This document shows positions 47,752 to 58,126 of a DNA stretch of 64,000 nucleotides, in pieces; position 1 is the first letter of the stretch; each line of letters opens with the position of its first letter. The translations under genes were made by a program, and so were the position numbers. This DNA comes from Favolaschia claudopus (Eukaryota; Basidiomycota; Agaricomycetes; Agaricales; Mycenaceae): the NCBI GenBank assembly GCA_037176885.1, contig JAWWNJ010000026.1, forward strand, positions 186,001-250,000, given 5' to 3'. The notes beneath the pieces were generated by a model. The model was not told where the DNA came from and ran no database searches. It saw nothing but the letters and a program-made list of their open reading frames with translations.

Positions 47752-49065
47752 ATGCGTTTTTTCTCTCATTTCGCTGGAGTCCTCTCAATTCTTTTGGTTC
47801 TCCCTTCGCATATTGGGGCAGGCACAACTTCGATTAAGCCCCCGGCGCCGGCGAAGTTCAACACCATAGTTGTCAATAACTCGCCCAAAGTCGAACTTTC
47901 TTACCTCGACACTGGTGCGCCGCCGCGTGTGACGAACTACCCCACCATTTTTGCCATCCATGGCATGATTTTCACCAATTGTGAGTAGCCGCTCACCTAT
48001 GTCTTGTGGCCGCACTCTGATTCGCGCCATCAGTGGTTTTCCAGAAGCTCATGGACCTTGCGCCCTCGCAGGGTGTCCGGTGGTCGCCATCAATCGCCGC
48101 CCCTTCCCGGGATCGACTCCGTTCACCGATGCCGAACTCAATGTCATATACACGGGCGGTTCTGGCGATGCTGAGCGCCAAACTCAACTGGACAATCGGG
48201 GGCGCGAGATTAGCAACTTCATCGTCAACTTCATCACCCAGAACAGGTTGCCTCCGATCTCTAATGACGGTAAGACTGGCGGAGCTATCATTCTTGGATG
48301 GTCTGTCGGCGCGCCCTATGCCATGGCAGCTCTTTCTTCCGCCGATTCGCTGCCCCTTGCCAGCCGCGTTGTACTTGCTGCCTACCTTCGTTCCGTGGTC
48401 ATCTATGGTACGTTCCCATATCTATAGTCTGATTTGCCTTGTATTTCTAACCTGAACTCCAGAGGCTGCCCCGATTGCCATCGGCTTGCCACACCTCCTC
48501 AGAACTGGAACCCCTTGGTCGACGGCAGCATTCCGGCCGATCTCCAGCTCGAGGCGTTCGGGCAGTTCATCACCGCGTACTTTGACCAGAACCTCGCGCC
48601 GCGCAGCCTCGACGCGCTTGAATGGGTCATCACCTCCCCGTCGCGCACCCCTACGCTCTACACCATCGCGGCCGCCGGCAAGTTGGATGCCATGCAGCGC
48701 CTGGGTTCGGATGCGCAGACCGACTTGCCTATGTTGTTCAACTTCGGCAACCAGCTCCTTCAATCGTACAGGAAGGCGTTCTATGACTCTGCCACGGCGG
48801 CGCAGTTCCCGAGGATGAAGAAGTCCGTTCTTTGTGGGTCTAAGACTGCAGGCTTTGGACCCAATGGCTTCTGGGCGATGCAGGACGATCAGAAGGTCAA
48901 TGGACCGAAAGTGAGTGTCACGTACAAGATGATGACTGGCACCAACCACATTGTACGTTCACGATCTTTGCCTCTTTTTTTCGCTGTAAGCCTGACTCGT
49001 TTTTGCTTTAGGGTCACTGGGACGATCCCAAGATTGTACTCAGCGCCATCATGGATCTTTCTTAA
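47752..49065 (+). pseudogene. Secreted alpha/beta hydrolase-fold protein, copy 3, with two single-base deletions
   Basis: The exon layout matches copies 1 and 2: 47752-47980, 48034-48407, 48463-48952, 49012-49065. Exon 2 is 374 nt instead of 375 and exon 3 is 490 instead of 491. The first missing base is near 48078-48080, where GVR is followed by WSPSIAA instead of VVAINRRPFPG. The second is near 48488-48493, where IGLP should continue TPPQNW. Splice sites, signal peptide (MRFFSHFAGVLSILLVLPSH), nucleophile elbow GWSVGAPYA and TNHI/GHWDDP are otherwise preserved in their shifted frames. Both losses fall where the expected sequence has a GGG or CCC run, so sequencing error is an alternative to a recent pseudogene. 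Confidence 0.8.
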
Positions 49066-49588
49066 TTCGGACCATTCATTCAACCTCGACAGTCTGGAAT
49101 TCATTCGTGTACATATACTTGCATCTCAACTTACTCACTCGCTCCTATTTATTATCTTCGTAATGTAACGCGCGCTCTTTTTAACGACCTAGTCTTTCGC
49201 TTTCTACATACAAGCAATGTACCGTGTGCAGTGTTTTCATTCTTGGTTATAATCCCTATATACGTATTCAGTCGGTATTATTAATGGGGACTGTCTTTTG
49301 TACGTTAACAAACGTGTTGTAGTCAACAGGAATAATAGTTGTGGAAATGGCTCAGCTTTGACTAACTTGTGCGCCTACAAAACTGTGTACCTTACTCTCA
49401 ACTCAGACTCTGTCCATTGCCTTGGTAATTTATGTCCATTCCACATACGCCCAGATACAAAGAAAGACATATTCTGTTTATACAAAACTACAAGCGGCCG
49501 TTCTCGTCCTAATCATTTCCTCAGCCTCACTTGACCGAGGCACGATGCGAACTTTGAATGGTTCGGGGTAGCTGTGACGATATTCAGT
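49066..49588. other. Convergent intergenic stretch, no gene seen
   Basis: About 520 bp between hydrolase copy 3 and the 3' end of a - strand P450. AT-rich, consistent with two 3' untranslated regions. Confidence 0.5.
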
Positions 49589-51672
49589 TTACTTCTGCAA
49601 CGAGGAATCTGGAGGAGTGAATACTAGCCTGATCAAATCCTCCTTGAACGCTGGCTCTATAGGACAGCCCTCGATGGGGGAGACGTCGAATTGTGCGAGG
49701 AGACTTGGAAGGAGGGCAAGTAAAGAGTTTTCGGCGAGGGCTTTGCCAGGACATATCCTGTACGAGCAGCGTTATTACCAGTTGAGCCAGGAATGAGCAG
49801 CGGACTACAAACCTCCGACCGAAACCAAACGCCCAAAGCGCGGGGTCCTCGACGGTGATTTCGTCGTCTAGGAATCGTTCTGGTATGAAGGACTGGGGGT
49901 CGTATTTTTCGCAAGGTTTGAAGGCGATCGCCCTATCGTGCGCTTAGCGGTGGACGATTCACGAAAAGGAGAAAGACAATCTTACCAGACATTCGGTATT
50001 ACAAAACTGTTAGCAGGGACGTCGAAGCCGCGGTATTGGTCTGCGTCTCCGGTTCGGCGAGCGATGCCTGCGAGTAGAAAAGCCAGTCAGCTTGGGATTT
50101 ATCCACACTGAAATAAGACTGAACTCACTGAGCGGTAACACAGGTTTCCAGCGCATGACCTCCTTGATCACTGCGCAGACATATGGAAGTCGAGGTGCAT
50201 CTTCGACTCGGGGTATGTGTCCGGGGCCGAGAACTGTGTCAATTTCACTCTGCGCCTTGCGTTGCTTGTCAGGATGTAGTGCCATGGCCATCATGAATAT
50301 TAGAGTGGTGGCGTATGTCTTTGTATTCGGCCGTTGAGTAAAAGATTCGTCAAGCCTGAGATGTAAAAAATTCACCGTTTCTGCACCGGCTGTGATAGAG
50401 AGCGGAAAGTTTTCGTGAGCTGCAGTATACAAGAACGAAACAAAAAAAGCTCACCTCCGTACAACGACCCCATACTCCACTTGATGTGGTGTTCGTTCTC
50501 TGGCGTTTGATCAAAAGTACGCAGTAGTTGTTCTGTTACAGACGGCCGAGCAATCCCTTGACTCTGTAATTCAGATTAACCTTTTCGGCGCTTGCTTGCT
50601 TATGGATGAATGGCATAAATACGTACGACATTGCGCTTGACGTGCTCATACGGCTCGGTAACTAACTTCGACACCATGTCCCTTCCGTGCGCAGCAAGCT
50701 TGATGAAGGGGACCCACGACGGCAGGTGTTTCACTGCAAGATTGAATTCGGCGACTGGGGAGGACTTGGTGGATGCAAGGACCTACGGAATGGGAAGAAA
50801 TCTACGATGAAATTGCCAGGAACCGTGGCTTTCCCAACTAAGACCATAGTCTCTTCCGCATGGTCGATATACTTGGAGCACAATTTTAGTGAACAATTCG
50901 GACTATGCCGGATATCTACGCACCAGACGATCAATTTCGCTGACCGGAAATCCGTATGTAACAGCTACCACAATGCGACCAGCTGTTCTGTGCCAGTACC
51001 GGGCTCAGAAACTATAACGGCGGTAAACATTTGGACTGAACTCACAAACGAACATGGGAGAAGAAATCTTCGGGAGTGTCTAGTAGTTTCTGTGCCAAAA
51101 GCGCGGCCAAATCTTCTTGTATTGGAATATATTTGCGGATTGCCGCAGAATTGAGACCGCTCGCAGCCATTTTACGTTGCATGCGCCATTCTGGTCCATA
51201 CATCAGCATAGGAATGCCCTACGCGTCTTGGAATTAACGCGAGACTAAGTGGATTGATAAATAGGGGCACGTACTTGATTAACACCCATAAGCTCTCCAC
51301 AAAACACAAGTTCGGGTCTATGTGAATAATTGCTGCCTTTGCGGTCGAGGAGGTCGTTGATGGCTTCGAGAGAGTTCAAGACGAGAACATTGTTGCCGAG
51401 ACCACGGAAAGAGACAAGTTCGCCTTGAATGAATGACACGAGATAAATATCGCGCATTTTAGACGCGTTCAGTAGTGCACACCATATTTACGGCTGAGCT
51501 CAGTGAGGGGGAACCAGGCAGACTTTGTCGGAAAGCTCAGTAAGTTTCCGAGGAGCCAGTGAGTCGGTGGGCCTGGGGCGAATCGCGGTGTCGATTTGGT
51601 GAGTTGACGCAGGAGGAAGGCGGATATAAGGACGGCGACGGCGACGTTGGTGGGCGTCAGTAGCTCGGACAT
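49589..51672 (-). CDS. Cytochrome P450 monooxygenase
   Basis: ATG at 51672 gives [20 protein letters not shown], an N-terminal anchor, then the hinge [17 protein letters not shown] and LSRKYG. Later exons give [45 protein letters not shown], a central exon ending [20 protein letters not shown], and the I-helix AGAETTYATT across an intron (Glu in place of the usual Asp). The K-helix is EVMR, followed by [20 protein letters not shown], the PERF loop and the haem loop FGFGRRICPG with an intron between Arg and Ile. The end is [13 protein letters not shown] with TAA at 49589. About nine introns are used and all key residues are present. It is divergent from the methyltransferase-like gene with 442 bp between starts. 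Confidence 0.87.
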
Positions 51673-52114
51673 GTTGAGCGGCGTGAGTGTCGGTCGCGTC
51701 TGGTCGCGTTCAATTCCGTTTGGTGCAATTGAATGCTTCTTCGGTTAGACGGGAGGTCAAGTGGTCGGGCGGAGTATTGTGCAGCACGCGGCGACTGTGC
51801 GCGAAACGCCAAATGGTTGAACGTTCAGGCGCTGATTTCAAGGAAATGAGATGAGGATGATATGTTCCCTGATTCAAGGGAAAGCACGTAAGATTGCCGA
51901 CACCGGAGGTCCGATCGTGAGTGACACTGTGAACTGAGCTGGCTCACCTCCGGCGATCAAAACGCACATCGAGATCTTGATTTTCGACTTCCCGTTTCCG
52001 TGAGATGGCTTGGTTCGCGTTCGCTGTCTGGCCCTTGGGTGATATGCAATTAGTATGCTCAACGAGCCTCAATCACCTACCCCCCAGTAACACACCCCCA
52101 TCCCGCACCCCACT
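51673..52114. promoter_or_regulatory. Shared upstream region of P450 (-) and methyltransferase-like gene (+)
   Basis: A 442-bp head-to-head spacer. The last 50 bp before 52115 are C-rich. No specific motif could be assigned. Confidence 0.45.
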
Positions 52115-52894
52115 ATGCCCACTAATGCCGCTCTCCGCCCGGGTCTCGCCGTTGTGCTCGCAGTGTTGAACGGCCTTATATCCTCCCCTCCTCATACCCC
52201 GGCCAAGAATGACCAGTCACTCTCTAAAGCTGGACGCGAGTCTATTTTCCTGAGAATTGCGGGACCAACCCTCACCATCGTTCAGGTGCGTTCGAACGTC
52301 TTCTCTGTCAGGCGTATCCCAAGACTGAGCCTGAATTGTTAGTTGCTATTATGCGCCGGATCGCTCTGCGAAACTCTAACCCCCGCCGCACTTGCAACCA
52401 ATCACCAACTACGGCAAACTCTCCTTAAATACCTTCTTTTTACACCAGCAAGTTCAGTCAACCTTCGTTTGACGCGTCTCGGTGCCCTCGGCGCCGCCGT
52501 CGGGATCTTCGGCTGCCTACTGCGATACCAGTCTTTCCAAACACTCGGCAGCTTCTTCACCTTCCAACTTGCGATCCGCAAAAGCCATGCCCTCGTTACT
52601 TCGGGACCGTACCGCTTTGTCCGGCATCCCTCGTACACCGGCTCGATTCTCGCGTCGCTCGGAACGGCGACGTTTTTCCTGAGCGAGGGCGGCTATTTGC
52701 GGGAGTCCGGAGCGCTCAAGACCGTACTTGGGGCGGCATGCGTTGGGATTTGGATCAGCTGGAAGCTGTTTCTGAGTTATAATTTGATTACGAGGACGAA
52801 GGTGGAGGATAAGTTTTTGGAGGCGGAGTTTGGAGACGAGTGGGTAGAGTGGTCGAAGAGGGTTCAGTATAAATTATTCCCTGGGTTATATTGA
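52115..52894 (+). CDS. Isoprenylcysteine carboxyl methyltransferase-like membrane protein
   Basis: Two exons join across an intron starting GTGCGTTCG near 52286 and ending TTGTTAG near 52341, giving about 240 residues. The second exon carries four or five hydrophobic spans. The family motif SGPYRFVRHPSYTG is present; in isoprenylcysteine methyltransferases the Arg-His-Pro segment helps bind S-adenosylmethionine. The C-terminal helix has KVEDKFLEAEFGDEWVEWSK, matching the conserved ExxFGxEWxxW-type signature. The enzyme would methylate the C-terminal prenylcysteine of CAAX proteins (mating pheromones, Ras, Rho) in the ER. The protein is at the low end of the usual size. Basidiomycetes carry several divergent copies, so a non-STE14 role is possible. 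Confidence 0.78.
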
Positions 52895-53321
52895 TTGTAG
52901 GCCTTTTTTTTCTGTATATATTGTAGAGTCTCTCAACGTGCGCGAACTTGAGCTCTTGTGCAAAAGACGTGGTTTCGAACGCGTGCTAGACACCAAACAC
53001 GCAGATGCTCATGCTGCAATGAACGCGAACAGAAACTATGAGAACGAGTGCAGATTTTGACGTGTAGCTTTGATTCCAGTCTTCAATCGGAGTAGCAACA
53101 TGCGAAATCGAATAGAGTATATCGTCGCCAGCTCAGTTCTTGTCCGATGATCGACCCGCTGAATTCAATGATCGAAATTCGAAGGCAAATCGAACAAGAA
53201 ATCGAAGAGAGGGTGTTGGCGTGTGATGGGTGGCTGTTGCCAAACACCGCCACCATAAGCGTCTTGAAATAGACTTGAACATGGCGATCACCATCTCTGA
53301 GCGATCTCTCTGTCCCACAAA
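52895..53321. other. Intergenic stretch, no gene seen
   Basis: About 430 bp between the methyltransferase-like gene and the aldo/keto reductase, in the same direction. Nothing recognised beyond expected flanking sequence. Confidence 0.5.
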
Positions 53322-54669
53322 ATGGCCAACCAATCTGTTGAATACCGCCAACTAGGCAAATCTGGTCTTAGGGTGTCTGTGCCCATCGTAGGTGTCTGCT
53401 AGATGTAACCTCAGTTCCAAGTTGAATCGTGGAATGACTAGGTCGGCGGGATGTCTTTTGGCAGTTCGAGTTGGCTGGTAGGTTATTTGGTACAGTGACA
53501 GCTCAGCTATGGTCTCATTGCGACTCAGCCATGGGTAATCGACGCCGACAAGGCTGTTCCTCTTCTTAAAGCCGCCTGGGACCTCGGAATCAACACCATC
53601 GACACCGCCGATGTCTATTCAAACGGCGAGTCCGAACGTATCATCGCTCAATTCATCAAGGAGGTAAGTTACGACTTCTCGAATCCTAGGCTGACTGGTA
53701 GCTCACCGTCGATTAGCACAACATTCCCCGCAAGAGCCTAGTCATCATGACCAAAGTCAACTTCCCCGTCGCCCCCGAGCCCAACACCTTCACATTCATG
53801 ATGCCCCACCTCCCTGGTACGCGCGACTACGTCAACACCTGCGGGCTCTCTCGTGCCGCCATCTTCGCTTCCGTCGACGCGTCCCTTGCGCGTCTCAACA
53901 CGACCTACATCGACGTGCTCCAAGTTCACGACTTCGACGCGTCCACGCCCATCGAGGAGACGATGAAGGCTCTGAATGATCTCGTTGTGTCGGGCAAGGT
54001 GCGCTACATCGGCGCGTGCAGGATGAAGGCCTGGCAGTTTATGGAGATGAACCACGTCGCCGAGATTCACGGCTGGACGCAGTTCACCAGCGCTCAGATC
54101 GAGCATTCGCTCCTATACCGCCCAGAGGTAGTACTCAGCTTACTCTTTCGCGCTGTGTTCTCACTCATCCGTTTCTCTAGGAGCAAGACATGATTGAATA
54201 CTGCAACTACAAAGGTATCGGCGTGATCTCGTTCTCTGCGCTCATGGACGGACACCTTGCGCGCCCGATCGGCACCGAAACCACTCGCGTCAACGCCATC
54301 AAGGGCTCGCCGTTTGAGAAAGCGCGCCGTCCCAGCGACGAGGTTATCATCAAGCGCGTCCAGGAAATTGCCGGGAAACGAGGCTGGGAGATGGCACAGG
54401 TGGCGCTCGCTTGGTCTCTCACCAAGGTTTCCAGTCCGATCTTGGGCGCCAACAAGGTTTGTTTTTTATCTGCAATCTTTTCCTTACGAAAACCAAAACG
54501 ACTTTTGCAGCCTGAGCGATTGAGTCAGGCGGTGGTGACAGGAAAGACATTGACTGCAGAGGAGATTCAGTATCTTGAAGAGCCGTAAGTGTTTCTGCGC
54601 TATGTCATGGTGCATGCATTTTCTGACACGAATCTGTGTTGCAGGTATGAGAGTCGCCCTCGTCGTTGA
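53322..54669 (+). CDS. Aldo/keto reductase
   Basis: An NADPH-dependent cytosolic oxidoreductase. Exon 1 starts [20 protein letters not shown], a classic N-terminus for the family. Next come [12 protein letters not shown], then [20 protein letters not shown] and [19 protein letters not shown], holding the catalytic Asp and Tyr. MTKVNF supplies the catalytic Lys and LQVHDFD the His. The cofactor-binding part has [12 protein letters not shown] and [14 protein letters not shown]. The final two exons encode ..EEIQYLEEP and YESRPRR, with TGA at 54667-54669. Six small introns are used and the tetrad is complete. It resembles the fungal versiconal/voltage-gated-K-channel-beta-type group, but the substrate is unknown. 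Confidence 0.9.
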
Positions 54670-55800
54670 ACCAGCAGTCTCGTCTCAGTTGTCTTTATGA
54701 AACATGAAGATGTTCATTGAATTCCTTCGCGAATCTCGCAGATCTAAATTCCACCCCGTCGCTCAAGATGTGGAGTCGTGTGTCGATTAAGGTTCTATAC
54801 CCTGTATCACTTAAATCTCGACAATGTATCTTGTCGTGGACAAGGTGCGGTGCGGGCCAGCCTGACTAAAAATACTACCTTTGGTAAAGCGGCATTCTAT
54901 TGATTAGGATCCGGATGGTGGGACTTGGCAGAAATCTGAACGAACTTGGGAGTATGATATCCACCATCCTCGACAGCTCTCCGCTAGAATATGACAAAAC
55001 TCCGCGAGGATTCTGTCAATGGCCAACACGTTCATCTGAATCACTTTGTGGCGGAGGGTTCTATCTTCTGTCCTGCATGGTGCTCAGCAAGCAAGCCCCA
55101 CTGTATTCGGTTATACTGTCAGTTTACGTTACAATCTTGGTCGAAGGACCCTAAGCGGGCTATCCCGTTTCAGTCTGCGATACGGGCGTTACGTAAACCG
55201 AGTCCCGAAACGTGTTGATGCGCTCCCGTTGCCTAATTAGGCCTCGATCAACTTCCCGTTATCGCCCTCCATGTCGAGCTGCTCCCGGATTGCGCCATGT
55301 GTTTTCCACGACAAATTGGCTGCTATCCAGTATATTTCTCCGTCCCCTGTCTGTCGGGGTCCGCGTGTCGCAAAAGCCTCCGCCTGCCATGTTACTCGTC
55401 GAGAAACGGTAAAAATTTGAAACCAGTCGCATAACTTGCTGCTGGCGGCGCCCGAACGCCCCGCTCGACGTCCTGCAGAAACGCGGGAGGCCCGTCCCGT
55501 CTCCGATTCAGCCGGACTTTCGCCGAAACCTGTTTTGGCCTAATTAGCGACGATAAAGCCCCAGATTTCGTTGACACACGGCGATGCGCGAACTGAATAA
55601 CATGTAGCGGAGACTGAATTGGATCACCCATCATTTGACCTCTGAAACACGCGTATGACCTCGGGATCTGTTGGCAACAACTCTGTTTAGCAGCCAAATG
55701 TATCCTGTGCCTCTTCGACCAATCTTCTGGTTCAGCCACAAACTGGTCTGGAATCAGCAACTACGCAACTGATTGGTTATGTCGCGGGGGGCGGATATTT

Positions 55801-55810
55801 ATTTATAAGA
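55801..55810 (+). promoter_or_regulatory. Probable TATA element of the DUF6534-type gene
   Basis: tatttataag, 122-131 bp upstream of the start codon; an inverted CCAAT (attgg) lies about 27 bp further upstream at 55773-55777. Confidence 0.4.
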
Positions 55811-55880
55811 TACCAAGCCTCTTGGGTTTGGACGGGTGGTCGATTTCTTCCTTTTCTCTCCTCTAACCCATCACCCTTCT

Positions 55881-55900
55881 CGACTTCGACTTCGACTTCG
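55881..55900. repeat. Hexanucleotide microsatellite in a gene leader
   Basis: cgacttcgacttcgacttcg, about three units of gacttc, 32-51 bp upstream of the ATG at 55932, within the probable 5' untranslated region. Confidence 0.7.
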
Positions 55901-55931
55901 GGCAACTCGAATCATATAGTCACCGTGATCC

Positions 55932-57592
55932 ATGGCTCAATTCCAAGACAATCCTATTATTCTCGACCTCACCACCAGCTATGGTGCCTCCATTGTGGGC
56001 TCGTGGTTGGCTAGCGCGATGTGGGGGATCTCGAGTTTGCAAGTGTGAGTCTATTTCGTGTCCTTGAACTAGTCGGGAACGTTGCTGATATTTTACTTCG
56101 CTCAGATTCATTTATTTCTCTCAGTGCGTATCGTCGGCCTCGATGACCTTTTCGGGTTCTGAACTGTTATTTTTATCGTTATTCAGCTCCGGCGACCATG
56201 ATATCGCGCTCCTTCGATATTTGGTCAGTCTTGTTTTCTACTTAGACTTTCCTCCCTCTCATTGTCTTATGATGTGATGAACAGATCGCCGCGATCTGGT
56301 TAGTAGACACGACCAATACAGCGCTCGTGTTCAAGGGCAGTGAGTCCTTGTTTCGTTGCATTTGATTCGCTCGCAGTGCTCAACGCGAGCAAAGATTGGA
56401 AGGTCCTGATTGGAGAGTACGGGCGGATTGCAAACTTGTTCGAGATTCAGAAGTCAGTCATTCACAATAGCTTCGAGAATTAACACTGACGTCGTCTGAT
56501 AGTGAATTCATGATTCACACCATGCTCGAGGTACGTGATTCTCTTCTATTCGAGGAACCCAGGGTGAACTGTCTCTGGAACGTAGTCCGTCGTGATCGCT
56601 GTGATCCAGCTTTATTTTATTCGTCGCATCTACACTTGTGAGTGTTCTCACCGATCTAATGGTAAGCCCATGCTCAGCGGGCTATTCTAGTCGGCAAGCA
56701 GACATATATTCGGTCGAGCTTTGGCAATATTGGCAGCATAATTTTCTTGGTCATCATGGCAAGTTCAATGATCTTTTTGTCGCGATTGGCGCACTAACTT
56801 GCACCGTCATTTAGTCCTGTCTCGCGGCTTGGCAAGTCATTGGAATTATACTATACCAAGTCTTTGGATATGGTAAAGCTCTGGCCGATCTCTCGACACC
56901 GCGAGAGATTGTAAGCACACATTTATGTCGCGTTCTTCATTGATCATTGATCTTGGGGGTAGAACTTGAATATGTCGCTCCGTGCTGCCGCTGTGGCCAC
57001 CGATGTTATTGTCGCCCTTTGCATGTTGTTCCTCCTTACCCGCGGCGGCAAGAATCAGTTTTCCCAGTGCGTTTTTCGCATAACTGTTTGTATTCTCCTC
57101 GAGCTGACCATCTACGAATCGTTAGAACACGGCGTATGCTGCACCGGCTTGTCCTTGTAACCGTCACCAGTGGAACAATAACAGCCATTATGGCTACTCT
57201 TGTCCTGATTCTCGTACGTTCCTCCCGTTGATTCTTGAATTCTACAGACTCAATCAACCCCCCGATCTAGGTTGCTAAATATCCCGCCGACTTGACCTAC
57301 ACCATTTGCGAGTACAGTCTCTGCTCGCTCTACTTCAGTACTTTGCTAGCGAACTTGAACACGCGCGACTTCGTACAAGGGAAGAATGGCAACATCATGA
57401 CGACGAGCGGCTTCCACGCAGCGCCGACGTCAGGTAACACATTGGTGCTCGCGCCGATGTACGCTTCGGAGACCATGGCGAGCACGGGTGGGGTACGAGT
57501 CAGGGTACGTTGTTCACTTTCCTTCCTTCCGCCCGTCCATGACCGAACGCTCACAGGTTGACAAGGATATTGACTCCAAGGTCTACCCATGA
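55932..57592 (+). CDS. DUF6534-type multi-pass membrane protein of basidiomycetes
   Basis: A very intron-rich gene: about eleven exons, some only 15-40 nt. Joined exons read MAQFQDNPIILDLTTSYGAS.., SWLASAMWGISSLQVFIYFS, HDIALLRYLIAAIWLVDTTN, EYGRIANLFEIQ, EFMIHTMLESVVIAVIQLYF, RRIYTFGKQ, FLVIMSCLAAWQVIGIILYQ, MSLRAAAVATDVIVALCMLF, TRRMLHRLVLVTVTSGTITA, TYTICEYSLCSLYFSTLLAN and LNTRDFVQGKNG. The product has about seven helices and the LNxR-type turn after the last helix, as in the basidiomycete-expanded DUF6534 family. That family has no established biochemical function. TGA is at 57590-57592. One intron (56759-56814) begins GC instead of GT. Confidence 0.8.
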
Positions 57593-58126
57593 TGCGTTTC
57601 AATCTTACGGTACATAGTATTCTTTAAATTATCTTGTTGGGCTCGAATTCTGTACTGTCGTTCAGCCTGTACCTATTTATCGTCTGTGTCCTGGTACACA
57701 ACTCACTCTCTTGGGTTTGGGGACACTGTAGCATGTAAAACAAAAACAACTCGGGCTGTCGGAGCGGTCCGGGGCTAATTTCATCACACTTTCATAACCT
57801 TTGGCAGATAATCAGAACGGTATCAAAGATAGAACCTCCATGGTCGTAGATCCCCGTGCGAAACGACTCCCCGATCAGTTGATGATCGGGCCGAACTTGA
57901 TCATTTCGGAACCCCTGGCCGTCCGGGATCAAGATGAGGTTAGTGAGATACTCTCTGCCTCCTTTGGCTGTTTATTGCAAATATCAATCCAGAAAATGTT
58001 GAACAACTTACCGACCGGCGCGCGCCGCATTGCGTTGTACTCGGACGCCGCTGTATCACTAAACCTCCACTTTCCATTCGCTCTCTGAGCTGAGGGTTTC
58101 GATTTCACTCCCTCTTCCCCGTGGCC
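57593..58126. other. Intergenic stretch, no gene seen
   Basis: About 530 bp between the DUF6534-type gene and the next P450. A 95-codon frame near 57801 lacks a homologous feel or splice context and is treated as chance. Confidence 0.5.

Larger units (their letters stand above)
54670..55931. other. Intergenic region, no gene seen
   Basis: About 1.26 kb. A palindrome gcctaattaggc occurs at 55231-55242 and a related ggcctaattag near 55538. A TATA-like tatttataag lies at 55801-55810 and a cttcga-type microsatellite at 55881-55900, just upstream of the next gene. Confidence 0.5.

Noticed and set aside
50687..51154. 155-codon + strand frame
   Set aside because: Antisense to the exons of the P450 at 49589-51672.
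55231..55548. Palindromic gcctaattaggc and a partial copy as possible transposon ends
   Set aside because: The two sites are short, differ in flanks and have no target duplication.
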